This document shows positions 17,443-24,922 of a stretch of DNA of 64,000 bases, in pieces. The DNA is taken from positions 1 to 64,000 of the forward strand of contig JAHIWP010000073.1 in NCBI GenBank assembly GCA_018816095.1, given 5' to 3'. The first letter of the stretch is position 1, and each line of letters opens with the position of its first letter. Below the pieces are notes generated by a model, which saw only the letters and a list, made by a program, of their open reading frames with translations, was not told the origin of the DNA and did not search any database. Source of the stretch: Gammaproteobacteria bacterium (GTDB taxonomy: Bacteria; Pseudomonadota; Gammaproteobacteria; Pseudomonadales; Pseudomonadaceae). The translations under genes were made by a program, and so were the position numbers.

Positions 17443-18324
17443 CTAGGGATATCGCTTATCTTTTAGTTCGCCGGCAGTGTTGCAATCGAGTGGCCTGGAT
17501 CGCCACAGTGCCCATGTGCGCTCCCAGCCACTACTGTGGCTGACCCCCGGTAACACAAGGCTATCTAGGCACTTGGCTGGCCCAAGGGTCTTAAGATAGT
17601 GCTGTAAAAGTACAGGCGGCATGATGCGGTCTTCTGCACCCAATAAATGTCGCTGCGGTACAGCGGCTAATTGTTTGCGTTGATCCAGAGGTTCCAGTGA
17701 GCCGGTCAGCGGGCTGAGCTTTTGCAGGTCAACCCAGGCTCGAGGGCTGAGGTTGCCGGCAAGCGTTTGTACTTGAGCGATATCGTTACGCTTTGCGGCC
17801 AGTAACAACGCTAAGGCGCCGCCACCCGAATAACCAATCAGTTCAAATGCCTGATTGCCATAACGTGATTTGATCAACGTAAGGGCATGGTCGAGGCTAT
17901 TCAGAACTTCAGGAGCAAAGCGCCGATTGGTCCATATCGCGGTTGAGCAGCCGGTTGGTTTTAAAAACTGACAGGGGCGTGCGAGATAAATACTGGGTGT
18001 TGGGTCACTGAACGCCAGTCGTGCGGTCAGCAGGTTGCGTGGACTAGGGTCTAGGCTGGGTTGGCTGGGCGTGGCCCAGGCGTAACCATCACCTTCTAAA
18101 TAGACGCGAATACGCGATACAGCAGGACGCTGTATTTGGGTACCCAGAACTAGTGGGAAGGGTTGCGTGGGCATTATTTCTATTTGCCCTGCATGCTGTT
18201 CAGAGAGGTGTTGCAGTGTTTGATAAGGCGACTGACAACCACTCAGCGTGGCACTGATCAGCAGCGCCACGCCTTGTAGCCAAACATCGACCCGCGTTAG
18301 CGGGCCGAGGTTTTTACGCTTCAT
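17443..18324 (-). CDS. Lipoprotein alpha/beta hydrolase
   Basis: A 293-aa predicted lipoprotein: hydrophobic segment then lipobox LSGC with Cys30. After the anchor comes an alpha/beta-hydrolase domain with the nucleophile elbow GYSGGG (Ser about 170), an acid near GAEDRIMP and a His in GVSHSSGW. It should sit on a membrane leaflet facing the periplasm or surface. Its ATG overlaps the TGA of the autotransporter gene (ATGA), an unusual and specific coupling. It may modify, acylate or process the autotransporter, or share its target. Gene composition is somewhat less GC-rich than neighbours. Substrate is unknown. Confidence 0.82.
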   Translation of the reverse strand: MKRKNLGPLTRVDVWLQGVALLISATLSGCQSPYQTLQHLSEQHAGQIEIMPTQPFPLVLGTQIQRPAVSRIRVYLEGDGYAWATPSQPSLDPSPRNLLTARLAFSDPTPSIYLARPCQFLKPTGCSTAIWTNRRFAPEVLNSLDHALTLIKSRYGNQAFELIGYSGGGALALLLAAKRNDIAQVQTLAGNLSPRAWVDLQKLSPLTGSLEPLDQRKQLAAVPQRHLLGAEDRIMPPVLLQHYLKTLGPAKCLDSLVLPGVSHSSGWERTWALWRSRPLDCNTAGELKDKRYP

Positions 18325-20924
18325 CAGAAGTCGTAACGTACTTTTGCGGTGAAGGTGTCAGCGTTGAAGTCAGACTTACCGAGGTAGTCATAGCTGGCAC
18401 CGACAGTCATCGCGCCTAAGCGGTAGTCCACACCTACACCAGCCTCATAGCTGTTGCGCGCTGGCTTAGCACCAGAGGTGGCAAAAGGCGTACCGCCCAG
18501 CACGAAAGTCGAGGTGCTCGAGGCCTGATCGGCTGCGAAGTCGTGGTAAGCCATCAGCTTGGCTTGCGGCTCAATGGTGCCTTGACCCAGCGGATAGTTG
18601 GCAGCAACACGCACACCAGCACCAAGGTCTAAGACTTCATAGCGCTGGTCTTTAACCTTGAGCGCCGCAGACGAGCCCTTCTCAGTGAAGCCGTCGATAT
18701 CCACCAGGCTGTAGCGGGCGGCCAAGCGCGGCTCAATCAGCAGTTCATTGCTGATGTGATAGCTGTAGCCGCCGACCAGATTCACACCCAGCAGATTGCT
18801 GTCGTAATCACCCTTGGCGGTCGTACCGGCGATGTGTCGCTGGCTTGCGTTATCGTTGATGCCATAAGTCAGGCTGCCGTCGATAAAGTAGTTACCCTGC
18901 TCAAAGCCGCCGTACAGGGTGAAGGCGTGGCTATCGACTTCGGTGGTGTTGCCGTTGTCGCTGTTGACGTCGGTGTTGAGGAAGCTGTAAGCCAGACCCA
19001 GAGTCACCTGCTCGTTCAACTTGCCATCAGCGCCAACTGCGATGCCACGGCTGTAAGCGTTGTAGCCGGTAACGCCGTCGCGAAGGTCTTGGTTGGCATC
19101 GCTGTACAGTGCTTGTACCCAGACTCCGGTCTCGGTGAACGCATCGCCCGAAGACAAGCCCTGACGTGCGCTGCTGGTGCGGCTGCCGGTCACGTTGCTG
19201 ATCAGTGTTTGGCCGGAAGTGGCTGCTTGGGTGGCGCCACCGTTGGACTCCGGAGCAAGTTGCTCAGCCAATTTAGCCAGCGCCGCCGGGCTTTCCGATG
19301 CAGCAATGTAGGCTAAGCGGACTGGGTCATTCGGATTGCTTTGTGCCAATTGGTTGATTACCACTTGGCTGAACGCACCACCTGCAGCCTGCGCGTTGCT
19401 TGAACCACCCGTGTTGCCGATGACTTGGCCAACTTCGTCGGAGCCCTTGGCAGTGACCTTGGCAACAACCTGATTACCTTCAACTGCAAAGGTGTCGACA
19501 TTTAACAAAGACGAGCTGCTGACAACATTCAGGCCACTATTTTCGATAGTGCCAGCTTCGATCAGCTTATAACTGCTGCCCTCAGCAGAGAAATCGCTAT
19601 TTTTAGCTGCCAGTTTGATTTGTGCGCCGTTACCGAACTCAGCTATGCCAGACACATTGAGGATGGCTTTGCTTGGATCGGTTGCGTTGCTGAGGCTCAT
19701 GCCCAGCGATGAGTTACCGGCGATGTAGATATTACCGTCGATGCTTGTGTGGGTTTGTCCCAGCTCGAGGTGGCCTACGACCTGATCGGAGACGCTTCCT
19801 ACGTCTATCCAGCCATTATTCTTCATGCGGATATTCGCACCATCGGCTGTCGCGTCAGTGCCGTTGAAGGTCACGTTACCGAGAACCTCGATATTGCTCA
19901 GGTCGATCAGGTTACCAGTGATGGTGCCGGCTTCCCAGTCCAAGTAGACCGGGCCTGTGGCTTCTGACGCGTCGATAGCTTCATCTTGAGAAGTGATGGT
20001 ACCGCTGTTGCGGATTCTCAACGGGAATGGATCGTTCTGGCCGTCAATATCGAAGCCGCCAATCTCAATTGCAGCATCGGTAGCCTCGATCAACCCGGTG
20101 TTGATTACTTGAGCAGCTGAACTGGCGAAGCTGACGCCGTCGAGCATCAGGCCCACAGCATCATCGCCTTGGGCGATGATGCTGCCGTTGTTTTCGATAC
20201 CGCCGAGGTCTACTCGATCACTCGAATAGCCGTTTTCATTGGAGGTCGCATCAATGGCCGTAGCTCCAGCTCCGGTGACCTGAATCAGCCCATTGTTGAT
20301 CAGCTTGCCTTCAATACGGCCGCCTTCTAGGTTGATCCCTATTGCGTCCCTGCCTTCCGCGATGATTCGGCCAGTGGAGGCGTTGATAAGGTTGCCCAAG
20401 ATCACAGCGCTGTCGCCAAAATCGAGGGGATTGGCGGTGTCTATCTCGTCGCTATCACCGTTCCCTTCGGCCGGTTCCAGGTAGGGCTCGGACTTGACGC
20501 TGAGGGTGCCCTCGTTACGTAGATCCCCTTCGATAGTGGTAAAAGTGTCGATTAGAAGTGCACTGCCAGCTTGTCCGGTCAGGGAGATGTTGCCCTTGTT
20601 GATCAGGTTGCCCTGGATGCGGTTCTCCGAGTTTAGCGGGCCGTCGATCAGGAAGTCGACGCCGGATATGTCAGTGCCGTTGGCTTCAATATTGGCATTT
20701 AGAACAAGGTCCTGCTCGAAGGCCGCCGTGTTGATATAGATGGCATCGGAATCCTCGGGCAAGTTGTTACCGGTGAACGATCCGGTAATTTCAACGGTCT
20801 CGCTGTAAGCGGCATTAGTGATTTCAATGCCCTCATTGGTCAGCACCAGGGTTTGTGCGTAGGCGGGCATAGCGGCCGTTACAGCCAGGGCAAGGAGGGT
20901 CTTGCGGAACGATGCAGTGCTCAT
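18324..20924 (-). CDS. Autotransporter (type Va secretion) outer membrane protein
   Basis: An 866-aa classical autotransporter. It has a signal peptide (about 1-24, cleaved after AYA), a passenger of about 560 residues made of repeated Asn/Gly/Ile-rich beta-strand units (INNGLIQVTGAGATAID-like) typical of a right-handed beta-helix, and a C-terminal beta-barrel of about 270 residues ending in the outer-membrane signature KVRYDF. No protease, lipase GDSL or adhesin RGD motif is evident in the passenger. The ATG at 20924 has a clear GGAAGAAAC ribosome site; the longer frame upstream is not needed. It is coupled by ATGA to a lipoprotein hydrolase. Passenger function is unknown. Confidence 0.9.
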   Translation of the reverse strand: MSTASFRKTLLALAVTAAMPAYAQTLVLTNEGIEITNAAYSETVEITGSFTGNNLPEDSDAIYINTAAFEQDLVLNANIEANGTDISGVDFLIDGPLNSENRIQGNLINKGNISLTGQAGSALLIDTFTTIEGDLRNEGTLSVKSEPYLEPAEGNGDSDEIDTANPLDFGDSAVILGNLINASTGRIIAEGRDAIGINLEGGRIEGKLINNGLIQVTGAGATAIDATSNENGYSSDRVDLGGIENNGSIIAQGDDAVGLMLDGVSFASSAAQVINTGLIEATDAAIEIGGFDIDGQNDPFPLRIRNSGTITSQDEAIDASEATGPVYLDWEAGTITGNLIDLSNIEVLGNVTFNGTDATADGANIRMKNNGWIDVGSVSDQVVGHLELGQTHTSIDGNIYIAGNSSLGMSLSNATDPSKAILNVSGIAEFGNGAQIKLAAKNSDFSAEGSSYKLIEAGTIENSGLNVVSSSSLLNVDTFAVEGNQVVAKVTAKGSDEVGQVIGNTGGSSNAQAAGGAFSQVVINQLAQSNPNDPVRLAYIAASESPAALAKLAEQLAPESNGGATQAATSGQTLISNVTGSRTSSARQGLSSGDAFTETGVWVQALYSDANQDLRDGVTGYNAYSRGIAVGADGKLNEQVTLGLAYSFLNTDVNSDNGNTTEVDSHAFTLYGGFEQGNYFIDGSLTYGINDNASQRHIAGTTAKGDYDSNLLGVNLVGGYSYHISNELLIEPRLAARYSLVDIDGFTEKGSSAALKVKDQRYEVLDLGAGVRVAANYPLGQGTIEPQAKLMAYHDFAADQASSTSTFVLGGTPFATSGAKPARNSYEAGVGVDYRLGAMTVGASYDYLGKSDFNADTFTAKVRYDF

Positions 20925-21113
20925 TGTTTCTTCCTGAAAATAATATGAGAAATCATCCGCATCCATGCAGGCAATGGGTTGACGCTAAAGGTATTGTTTG
21001 ATGGCTTTTAGCCATGCATGAATGCCGCGGCACTCTAACAAAAGGCATAGCCCATGGGTATTAGATTTTTGGCGTCATAAATATACGCTGCATATCCACA
21101 GCCCAAAGCGATC

Positions 21114-21524
21114 TCAACTCTCCAACCACACGTCGCGCACCCAGTGCCAGACTGACTCCCAGGTTTCATCTTCGTTAATTTCGGTGGTGTCGGCTTCCCA
21201 CAGCAGCACGGTGCCGTCTTCTTCGACCACGTAGTAGTTGCCGTGGTCTTCGCACAGCGGCACGAACTCGCGCGGTACGCCGAGGGACCAGGCGGTGGCG
21301 GCGACTTCCGGTAGGTAGGTGTGCGATTGCGGGTCGGCGGCTGTCACCGGCTCCAGGCGGCCGTAGACCACGTCGCTGACTTGCAGCAGGTATTCGCGCA
21401 GGGCATAGGGCAGGTGGATAAGGATCTGTTCCTGGATCTCCACCAGTACTTCTTCTTCCGGAAGTTCCAGCGGCACTGGCACGGGTTCGTTGAGTTCGCG
21501 CAGTTGTTCGATGACTTCTTCCAC
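21114..21524 (-). CDS. SMI1/KNR4 (SUKH) family protein
   Basis: A 136-aa acidic protein with features of the SMI1/KNR4 (SUKH) fold: LPYALREYLLQVSDVVYGRLEPV, then FVPLCEDHGNYYVVEEDGTVLLWE and a closing WESVWHWVRDVW. SUKH proteins are often immunity proteins for polymorphic toxins, but single house-keeping copies also occur in pseudomonads. No toxin gene is next to it: the neighbours are an autotransporter (promoter-distal side) and a membrane coiled-coil gene. The start is GTG at 21524. Housekeeping or orphan immunity roles are both open. Confidence 0.82.
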   Translation of the reverse strand: MEEVIEQLRELNEPVPVPLELPEEEVLVEIQEQILIHLPYALREYLLQVSDVVYGRLEPVTAADPQSHTYLPEVAATAWSLGVPREFVPLCEDHGNYYVVEEDGTVLLWEADTTEINEDETWESVWHWVRDVWLES

Positions 21525-21654
21525 GGGCGTTGTCTCTTTTGCAGGTAATACGGGAGCGTCTTATACCCTAGACGGGTCTAAGCAAAAAGCTGGCAAAGTG
21601 CTATCGTCCAGCTCAGGTGGTCGTCAATTTTTAACGTCACTCAATGGTCTTGCC

Positions 21655-22248
21655 ATGAAAAGCCCAACGCAAGCGTCTGAAGACGGCGTCATCAGTGAGG
21701 AACAGCGACTGCAGTTGCTGACTGCGGCAGGTAAACGTAACCGCCTGTTCATTATCGGCGTGGCCGGTTTGCTCGGCACCCTTATGCTTATTTCGGCGGG
21801 GCTGAATGTCTACAGCCTGTTCCGCGCCGATGATGCACCGCGTATCGAGGCACTGGAGCAGCAGGTTCTAACACTTGAGCAACGCTTGTCGGTGCAGCAA
21901 ACCGCCCTGAGTAATCAGGAAGCGTTGCTGGCCAGTCAGCAAGCCTCGCAGCTGACCGGTTTGTTTGAGCGCGCGGAAAACCCTGACAGCATCGTTCAAG
22001 TGAGCAAGGTGTTGCAGGCTCAAGAGCGTGACTATCAGCAGGTGATGCAAGGTTTGAAGGTGGGCATGCGCGACCTGGCCAATATGCTGCCCGGCTCACG
22101 CAGCTGGCTGGCGGACTATCAGGAAGTGATTGATCGGGCCCAGCTCAACAGCCGTAAGCGCAGTGAAGAGATTCAGGCCTGGAGCGATAAGGCTTTGCAA
22201 CCGGTCCCGGCGGCCAAGCCGCCGGGCACACCTGTCGATCCGGGCTAA
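21655..22248 (+). CDS. Single-pass membrane protein with periplasmic coiled coil
   Basis: A 197-aa protein I do not recognise. A short cytosolic head (about 1-35) is followed by one membrane helix (about 37-58, LFIIGVAGLLGTLMLISAGL), then a Gln/Leu-rich predicted coiled coil (about 65-105, IEALEQQVLTLEQRLSVQQTAL) and a proline-rich end. The ATG at 21655 is chosen over a much longer upstream frame because the upstream part has no coding character and overlaps the promoter region of the opposite gene. No function is proposed. Confidence 0.75.
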   Translation: MKSPTQASEDGVISEEQRLQLLTAAGKRNRLFIIGVAGLLGTLMLISAGLNVYSLFRADDAPRIEALEQQVLTLEQRLSVQQTALSNQEALLASQQASQLTGLFERAENPDSIVQVSKVLQAQERDYQQVMQGLKVGMRDLANMLPGSRSWLADYQEVIDRAQLNSRKRSEEIQAWSDKALQPVPAAKPPGTPVDPG

Positions 22249-22251
22249 GCG

Positions 22252-22620
22252 TTAGCCCATATGGAAGAAGGCGAGCTTGTTGCCATCGTGGTCGCGGAAA
22301 TAAGCGCCATAGAAGCCAGGCATGCGCTCACCGGGTTCGCCTTCGCTGGTTGCGCCGAGCTCGATGGCCTTGGCATATAGCGTGTCGACACCTTCGCGGG
22401 AGCCGCCGGGCAAGGCGATCATGTTGCCGTTACCCGGGTTAGGTGCTTGCTTGTCATAGGGCACGCATACGGCAAACATCGGTTGACCCTGGGCGACGCC
22501 ATAGAAGGCGGCGCGGCCGATATCCATGACGATTTTGGCACCCATTTCGGCCAGCAGCGGGGTGTAGAAGGCTTTGGCTTTTTCCATATCGGCAGTGCCG
22601 ACCATTGCGTATCCGATCAT
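22252..22620 (-). CDS. VOC (glyoxalase/bleomycin-resistance) family protein
   Basis: A 122-aa single-unit vicinal-oxygen-chelate protein: IGYAMVGTADMEKAKAFYTPLLAEMGAKIV at the start and FYGAYFRDHDGNKLAFFHMG at the end, the usual beta-alpha-beta-beta-beta pair. Potential metal ligands include the early region and Glu/His residues near the C-terminus, but the set is incomplete by eye, so it may not be enzymatic. It lies alone between the membrane coiled-coil gene (convergent, three bases apart) and a terminator. Confidence 0.88.
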   Translation of the reverse strand: MIGYAMVGTADMEKAKAFYTPLLAEMGAKIVMDIGRAAFYGVAQGQPMFAVCVPYDKQAPNPGNGNMIALPGGSREGVDTLYAKAIELGATSEGEPGERMPGFYGAYFRDHDGNKLAFFHMG

Positions 22621-22720
22621 TGCTCAATCCTCGTGGTGGTGGTGCTCAGGCAGTGCTCAGCTTGCGCTCAGAGTGAATCCGGCGCTAGCCCATCTGTTTG
22701 CTGAATGAGCGGGCAAAGAA

Positions 22721-22745
22721 AACCCGGGCATGCCCGGGTTTTCGG
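22721..22745 (-). terminator. Terminator for the Tim44-like gene
   Basis: The 20-base palindrome at 22721-22740 (arms AACCCGGGCA/TGCCCGGGTT) is followed on the minus strand by TTCTTT and on the plus strand by TTCGG. It lies 15 bases beyond the Tim44-like stop codon and fits an intrinsic terminator. Confidence 0.8.
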
Positions 22746-22759
22746 TGTTGCAGTCGGTA

Positions 22760-23602
22760 TTAGCCGTTCTGGCGGATACCCGCGACCAGCCACGGCTGGT
22801 TATCACCGGCCGCACGCTCCAGGCGCCAGCTTTCGCTGAACGCTTCGCCCTGGTCGAAGCGCGACGTTTTGGCCACGCCGGTGAAGGTCAGAGTGGCGAC
22901 GGTTTTGTCGCTGAGGTCATCGACGCCATCCAGCTGCACGTCGAGATCGTCGACATAGGTGGACTGGAAGCCATCACCCAAGTCAGCACGTTCGCGGCTG
23001 AGGAACTCCAGCAGCTGCGGAGTGACGAATTCGGCGATCTTGTCCATTTCGTTAGCATCCCAGTGCTGCTGCAAGCTGAGGAAGTGCTCACGACCGGCGC
23101 TGACAAAGCTCTGCTCGTTAAACCAGGCTGGCGCATTGATCACCGGCTTGATCGCCGCAGCGGCGCTGCTACCACCAAAGATCGAGGCAGGGGCTGCAGG
23201 CATTTCACGCTGCATCGGCGCACCGTTGGCGGTCACAGGACCGGCCTGACGACGACGGGCGGCGAGGAAGCGGAACAGCAGGAAGGCGATCAAACCGAAG
23301 ATCAGCATGTCCATGATCTGCAGGCCTTCAAAGCCGTCACCCATAAACATCGACGCCAGCAAACCACCCGCTGCGATACCGGCCAATGGGCCTAACCAGC
23401 GCGATGCGCCGCTGGCTGCAGCCGGTTGACGACCTGCAGCTGCCGGAGCAGCCGATTGCTGGGCTGGCGCTTGACGTGCTTGATGGCTTGGCGCGGAGCC
23501 GAAGGATTTGCTGCCGCCAAAGCGCTTGGCTTCGGCGTCGAAGCTCATGGTCAGGCCGACGCTGAGGCACATGGCCAGGGCAATGCTAAGGAAACGCTGC
23601 AT
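22760..23602 (-). CDS. Tim44-like domain membrane protein
   Basis: A 280-aa protein with an N-terminal signal-like helix (MQRFLSIALAMCLSVGLTMS), an Ala/Gln/Pro-rich linker with RFGGSKSFGS, two short membrane segments (about 70-90 and 95-112, LIFGLIAFLLFRFLAARRR) and a C-terminal Tim44-like domain (about 150-275) with FLSLQQHWDANEMDKIAEFVTPQLL. Bacterial Tim44-like proteins are membrane proteins of unknown role, related to the mitochondrial import motor domain and to ribosomal protein L45. The start at 23602 is preferred over a longer frame. It is a single gene with its own terminator. Confidence 0.88.
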   Translation of the reverse strand: MQRFLSIALAMCLSVGLTMSFDAEAKRFGGSKSFGSAPSHQARQAPAQQSAAPAAAGRQPAAASGASRWLGPLAGIAAGGLLASMFMGDGFEGLQIMDMLIFGLIAFLLFRFLAARRRQAGPVTANGAPMQREMPAAPASIFGGSSAAAAIKPVINAPAWFNEQSFVSAGREHFLSLQQHWDANEMDKIAEFVTPQLLEFLSRERADLGDGFQSTYVDDLDVQLDGVDDLSDKTVATLTFTGVAKTSRFDQGEAFSESWRLERAAGDNQPWLVAGIRQNG

Positions 23603-23733
23603 GATTGGCTGTCTCTTGGTTATTGGATCTACGCGCGGCATCTTGCCCGGCGTGGTTAGCGCTGGCTAGCCATAGAATGTTTCCGGCTTTTGCCTTGCTG
23701 CGCTGAAGTGACGAATGAGCTGTGGCGAAACCG

Positions 23734-23760
23734 CAAGCGCAACCCAGGGGCTGCGCTTGT
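23734..23760 (-). terminator. Possible weak terminator after TRAP binding protein
   Basis: AAGCGCA and TGCGCTT arms (23735-23741 and 23752-23758) flank a ten-base loop, 21 bases past the stop of the gene ending at 23781. The minus-strand tract after it is only TGCGGTTTCG, so termination would be weak. Confidence 0.35.
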
Positions 23761-23780
23761 AAGGCTGGAGATACTGGGCG

Positions 23781-24890
23781 TTAGCGCCAGTTGTACAACT
23801 CTTTCTCCGACAGCTGATGCATCAGGCTGGCTTGGGCCTGGAAGGCTTGCATCGAGGCCCAGATACGCCCGTTCAGTTCGTTTTGCCCGGCCAGCTCACC
23901 CAGCACCACGGTGCTTTCATGTTGCATGGCGGCGAGCACCTCATCAGGGAAGCGCTTGAGCAGGGTGCCTTGCTGTTTCAACTGATCCAGCGCCAGGGCG
24001 TTGTTGTAGACGTAATCGTCGAGCATGTCCTGGTTCGCCGCGCGGGTGGCTTCCGTGAGGATCGCTTGCAGATCGGCCGGCAGGCTATCGAAGGCTTTTT
24101 GGTTGATCAGCAGTTCCAGCACCGCCTGCGGCTCCTGCCAGCCTGGGTAGTAGTAGAACTTGGCCGCCTTGTGCAGGCCAAAGGCCAGGTCGTTATAGGG
24201 GCTGACCCAGTCGGTGGCGTCGATCGCGTTGGTTTGCAGGGCGGTGAACACTTCGCCACCGGGTAGGTTGACGGTGGTGGCGCCGAGCTTGCTCAGCACT
24301 TCGCCGCCGAGGCCAGGCATGCGGATCTTCAGGCCTTTGAGGTCATCCAGCGAGTTGATTTCCTTGTTGTACCAGCCACCCATCTGCATGCCGGTGTTGC
24401 CCACGGCCAGCGGCTTTACGCCGTGCGGGGCATAGGCTTCCTCCCACAATGCCTGACCGCCACCTTTGCTTAACCAGGCGTTCATTTCTGGTGTCGACAG
24501 GCCGAATGGCACCGCTGTAAAGAACTGTGCAGCCGGTACTTTGCCTTTCCAGTAATACGCCGCACCATGGCCCAGCTCGGCGGTGCCGCGCGACACCGCG
24601 TCAAACACCTCCAGCGGCGGCACCAGCTCGCCACCGGCATACACCTTGATGGTCAGGCGGCCATTGCTCATGGTCTTGACCCGCTCGGCCAAGCGCTCGG
24701 CTGACGTGCCCAGGCCGGGGTAGTTCTTCGGCCAGGCGGTGACCATCTTCCACTGGAAGTTTTCTGCGGCAGGCGACCCTGCGGCAGCTGTGGTTGCTGC
24801 TGCCTGCGAGGTGGCGGCTTCTTCCTTGCAACCGCTCAGGCCAAGGGCGGCTAGCAGGGCGCTGGCGAGCAGCAGAGGGCGGCGGATCAT
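23781..24890 (-). CDS. TRAP transporter solute-binding lipoprotein (DctP family), orphan
   Basis: A 369-aa DctP-type binding protein. A lipobox LSGC gives Cys21, followed by an Ala-rich linker and the ligand domain FQWKMVTAWPKNYPGLGTSAERLAERV. The central GLKIRMPG is the substrate-carboxylate arginine motif, and TALQTNAIDATDWVSPYNDL follows. The pattern fits the subgroup binding 2-oxo acids or lactate. Most TRAP binding proteins are soluble; here lipid anchoring replaces diffusion. No DctQ or DctM genes are in the window, so it must use a distant permease or act as a sensor. It lies just downstream of uvrD in the same direction. Confidence 0.9.
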   Translation of the reverse strand: MIRRPLLLASALLAALGLSGCKEEAATSQAAATTAAAGSPAAENFQWKMVTAWPKNYPGLGTSAERLAERVKTMSNGRLTIKVYAGGELVPPLEVFDAVSRGTAELGHGAAYYWKGKVPAAQFFTAVPFGLSTPEMNAWLSKGGGQALWEEAYAPHGVKPLAVGNTGMQMGGWYNKEINSLDDLKGLKIRMPGLGGEVLSKLGATTVNLPGGEVFTALQTNAIDATDWVSPYNDLAFGLHKAAKFYYYPGWQEPQAVLELLINQKAFDSLPADLQAILTEATRAANQDMLDDYVYNNALALDQLKQQGTLLKRFPDEVLAAMQHESTVVLGELAGQNELNGRIWASMQAFQAQASLMHQLSEKELYNWR

Positions 24891-24922
24891 TGGGGTTCCT
24901 TATGAATTGAATGGACGGTTGG

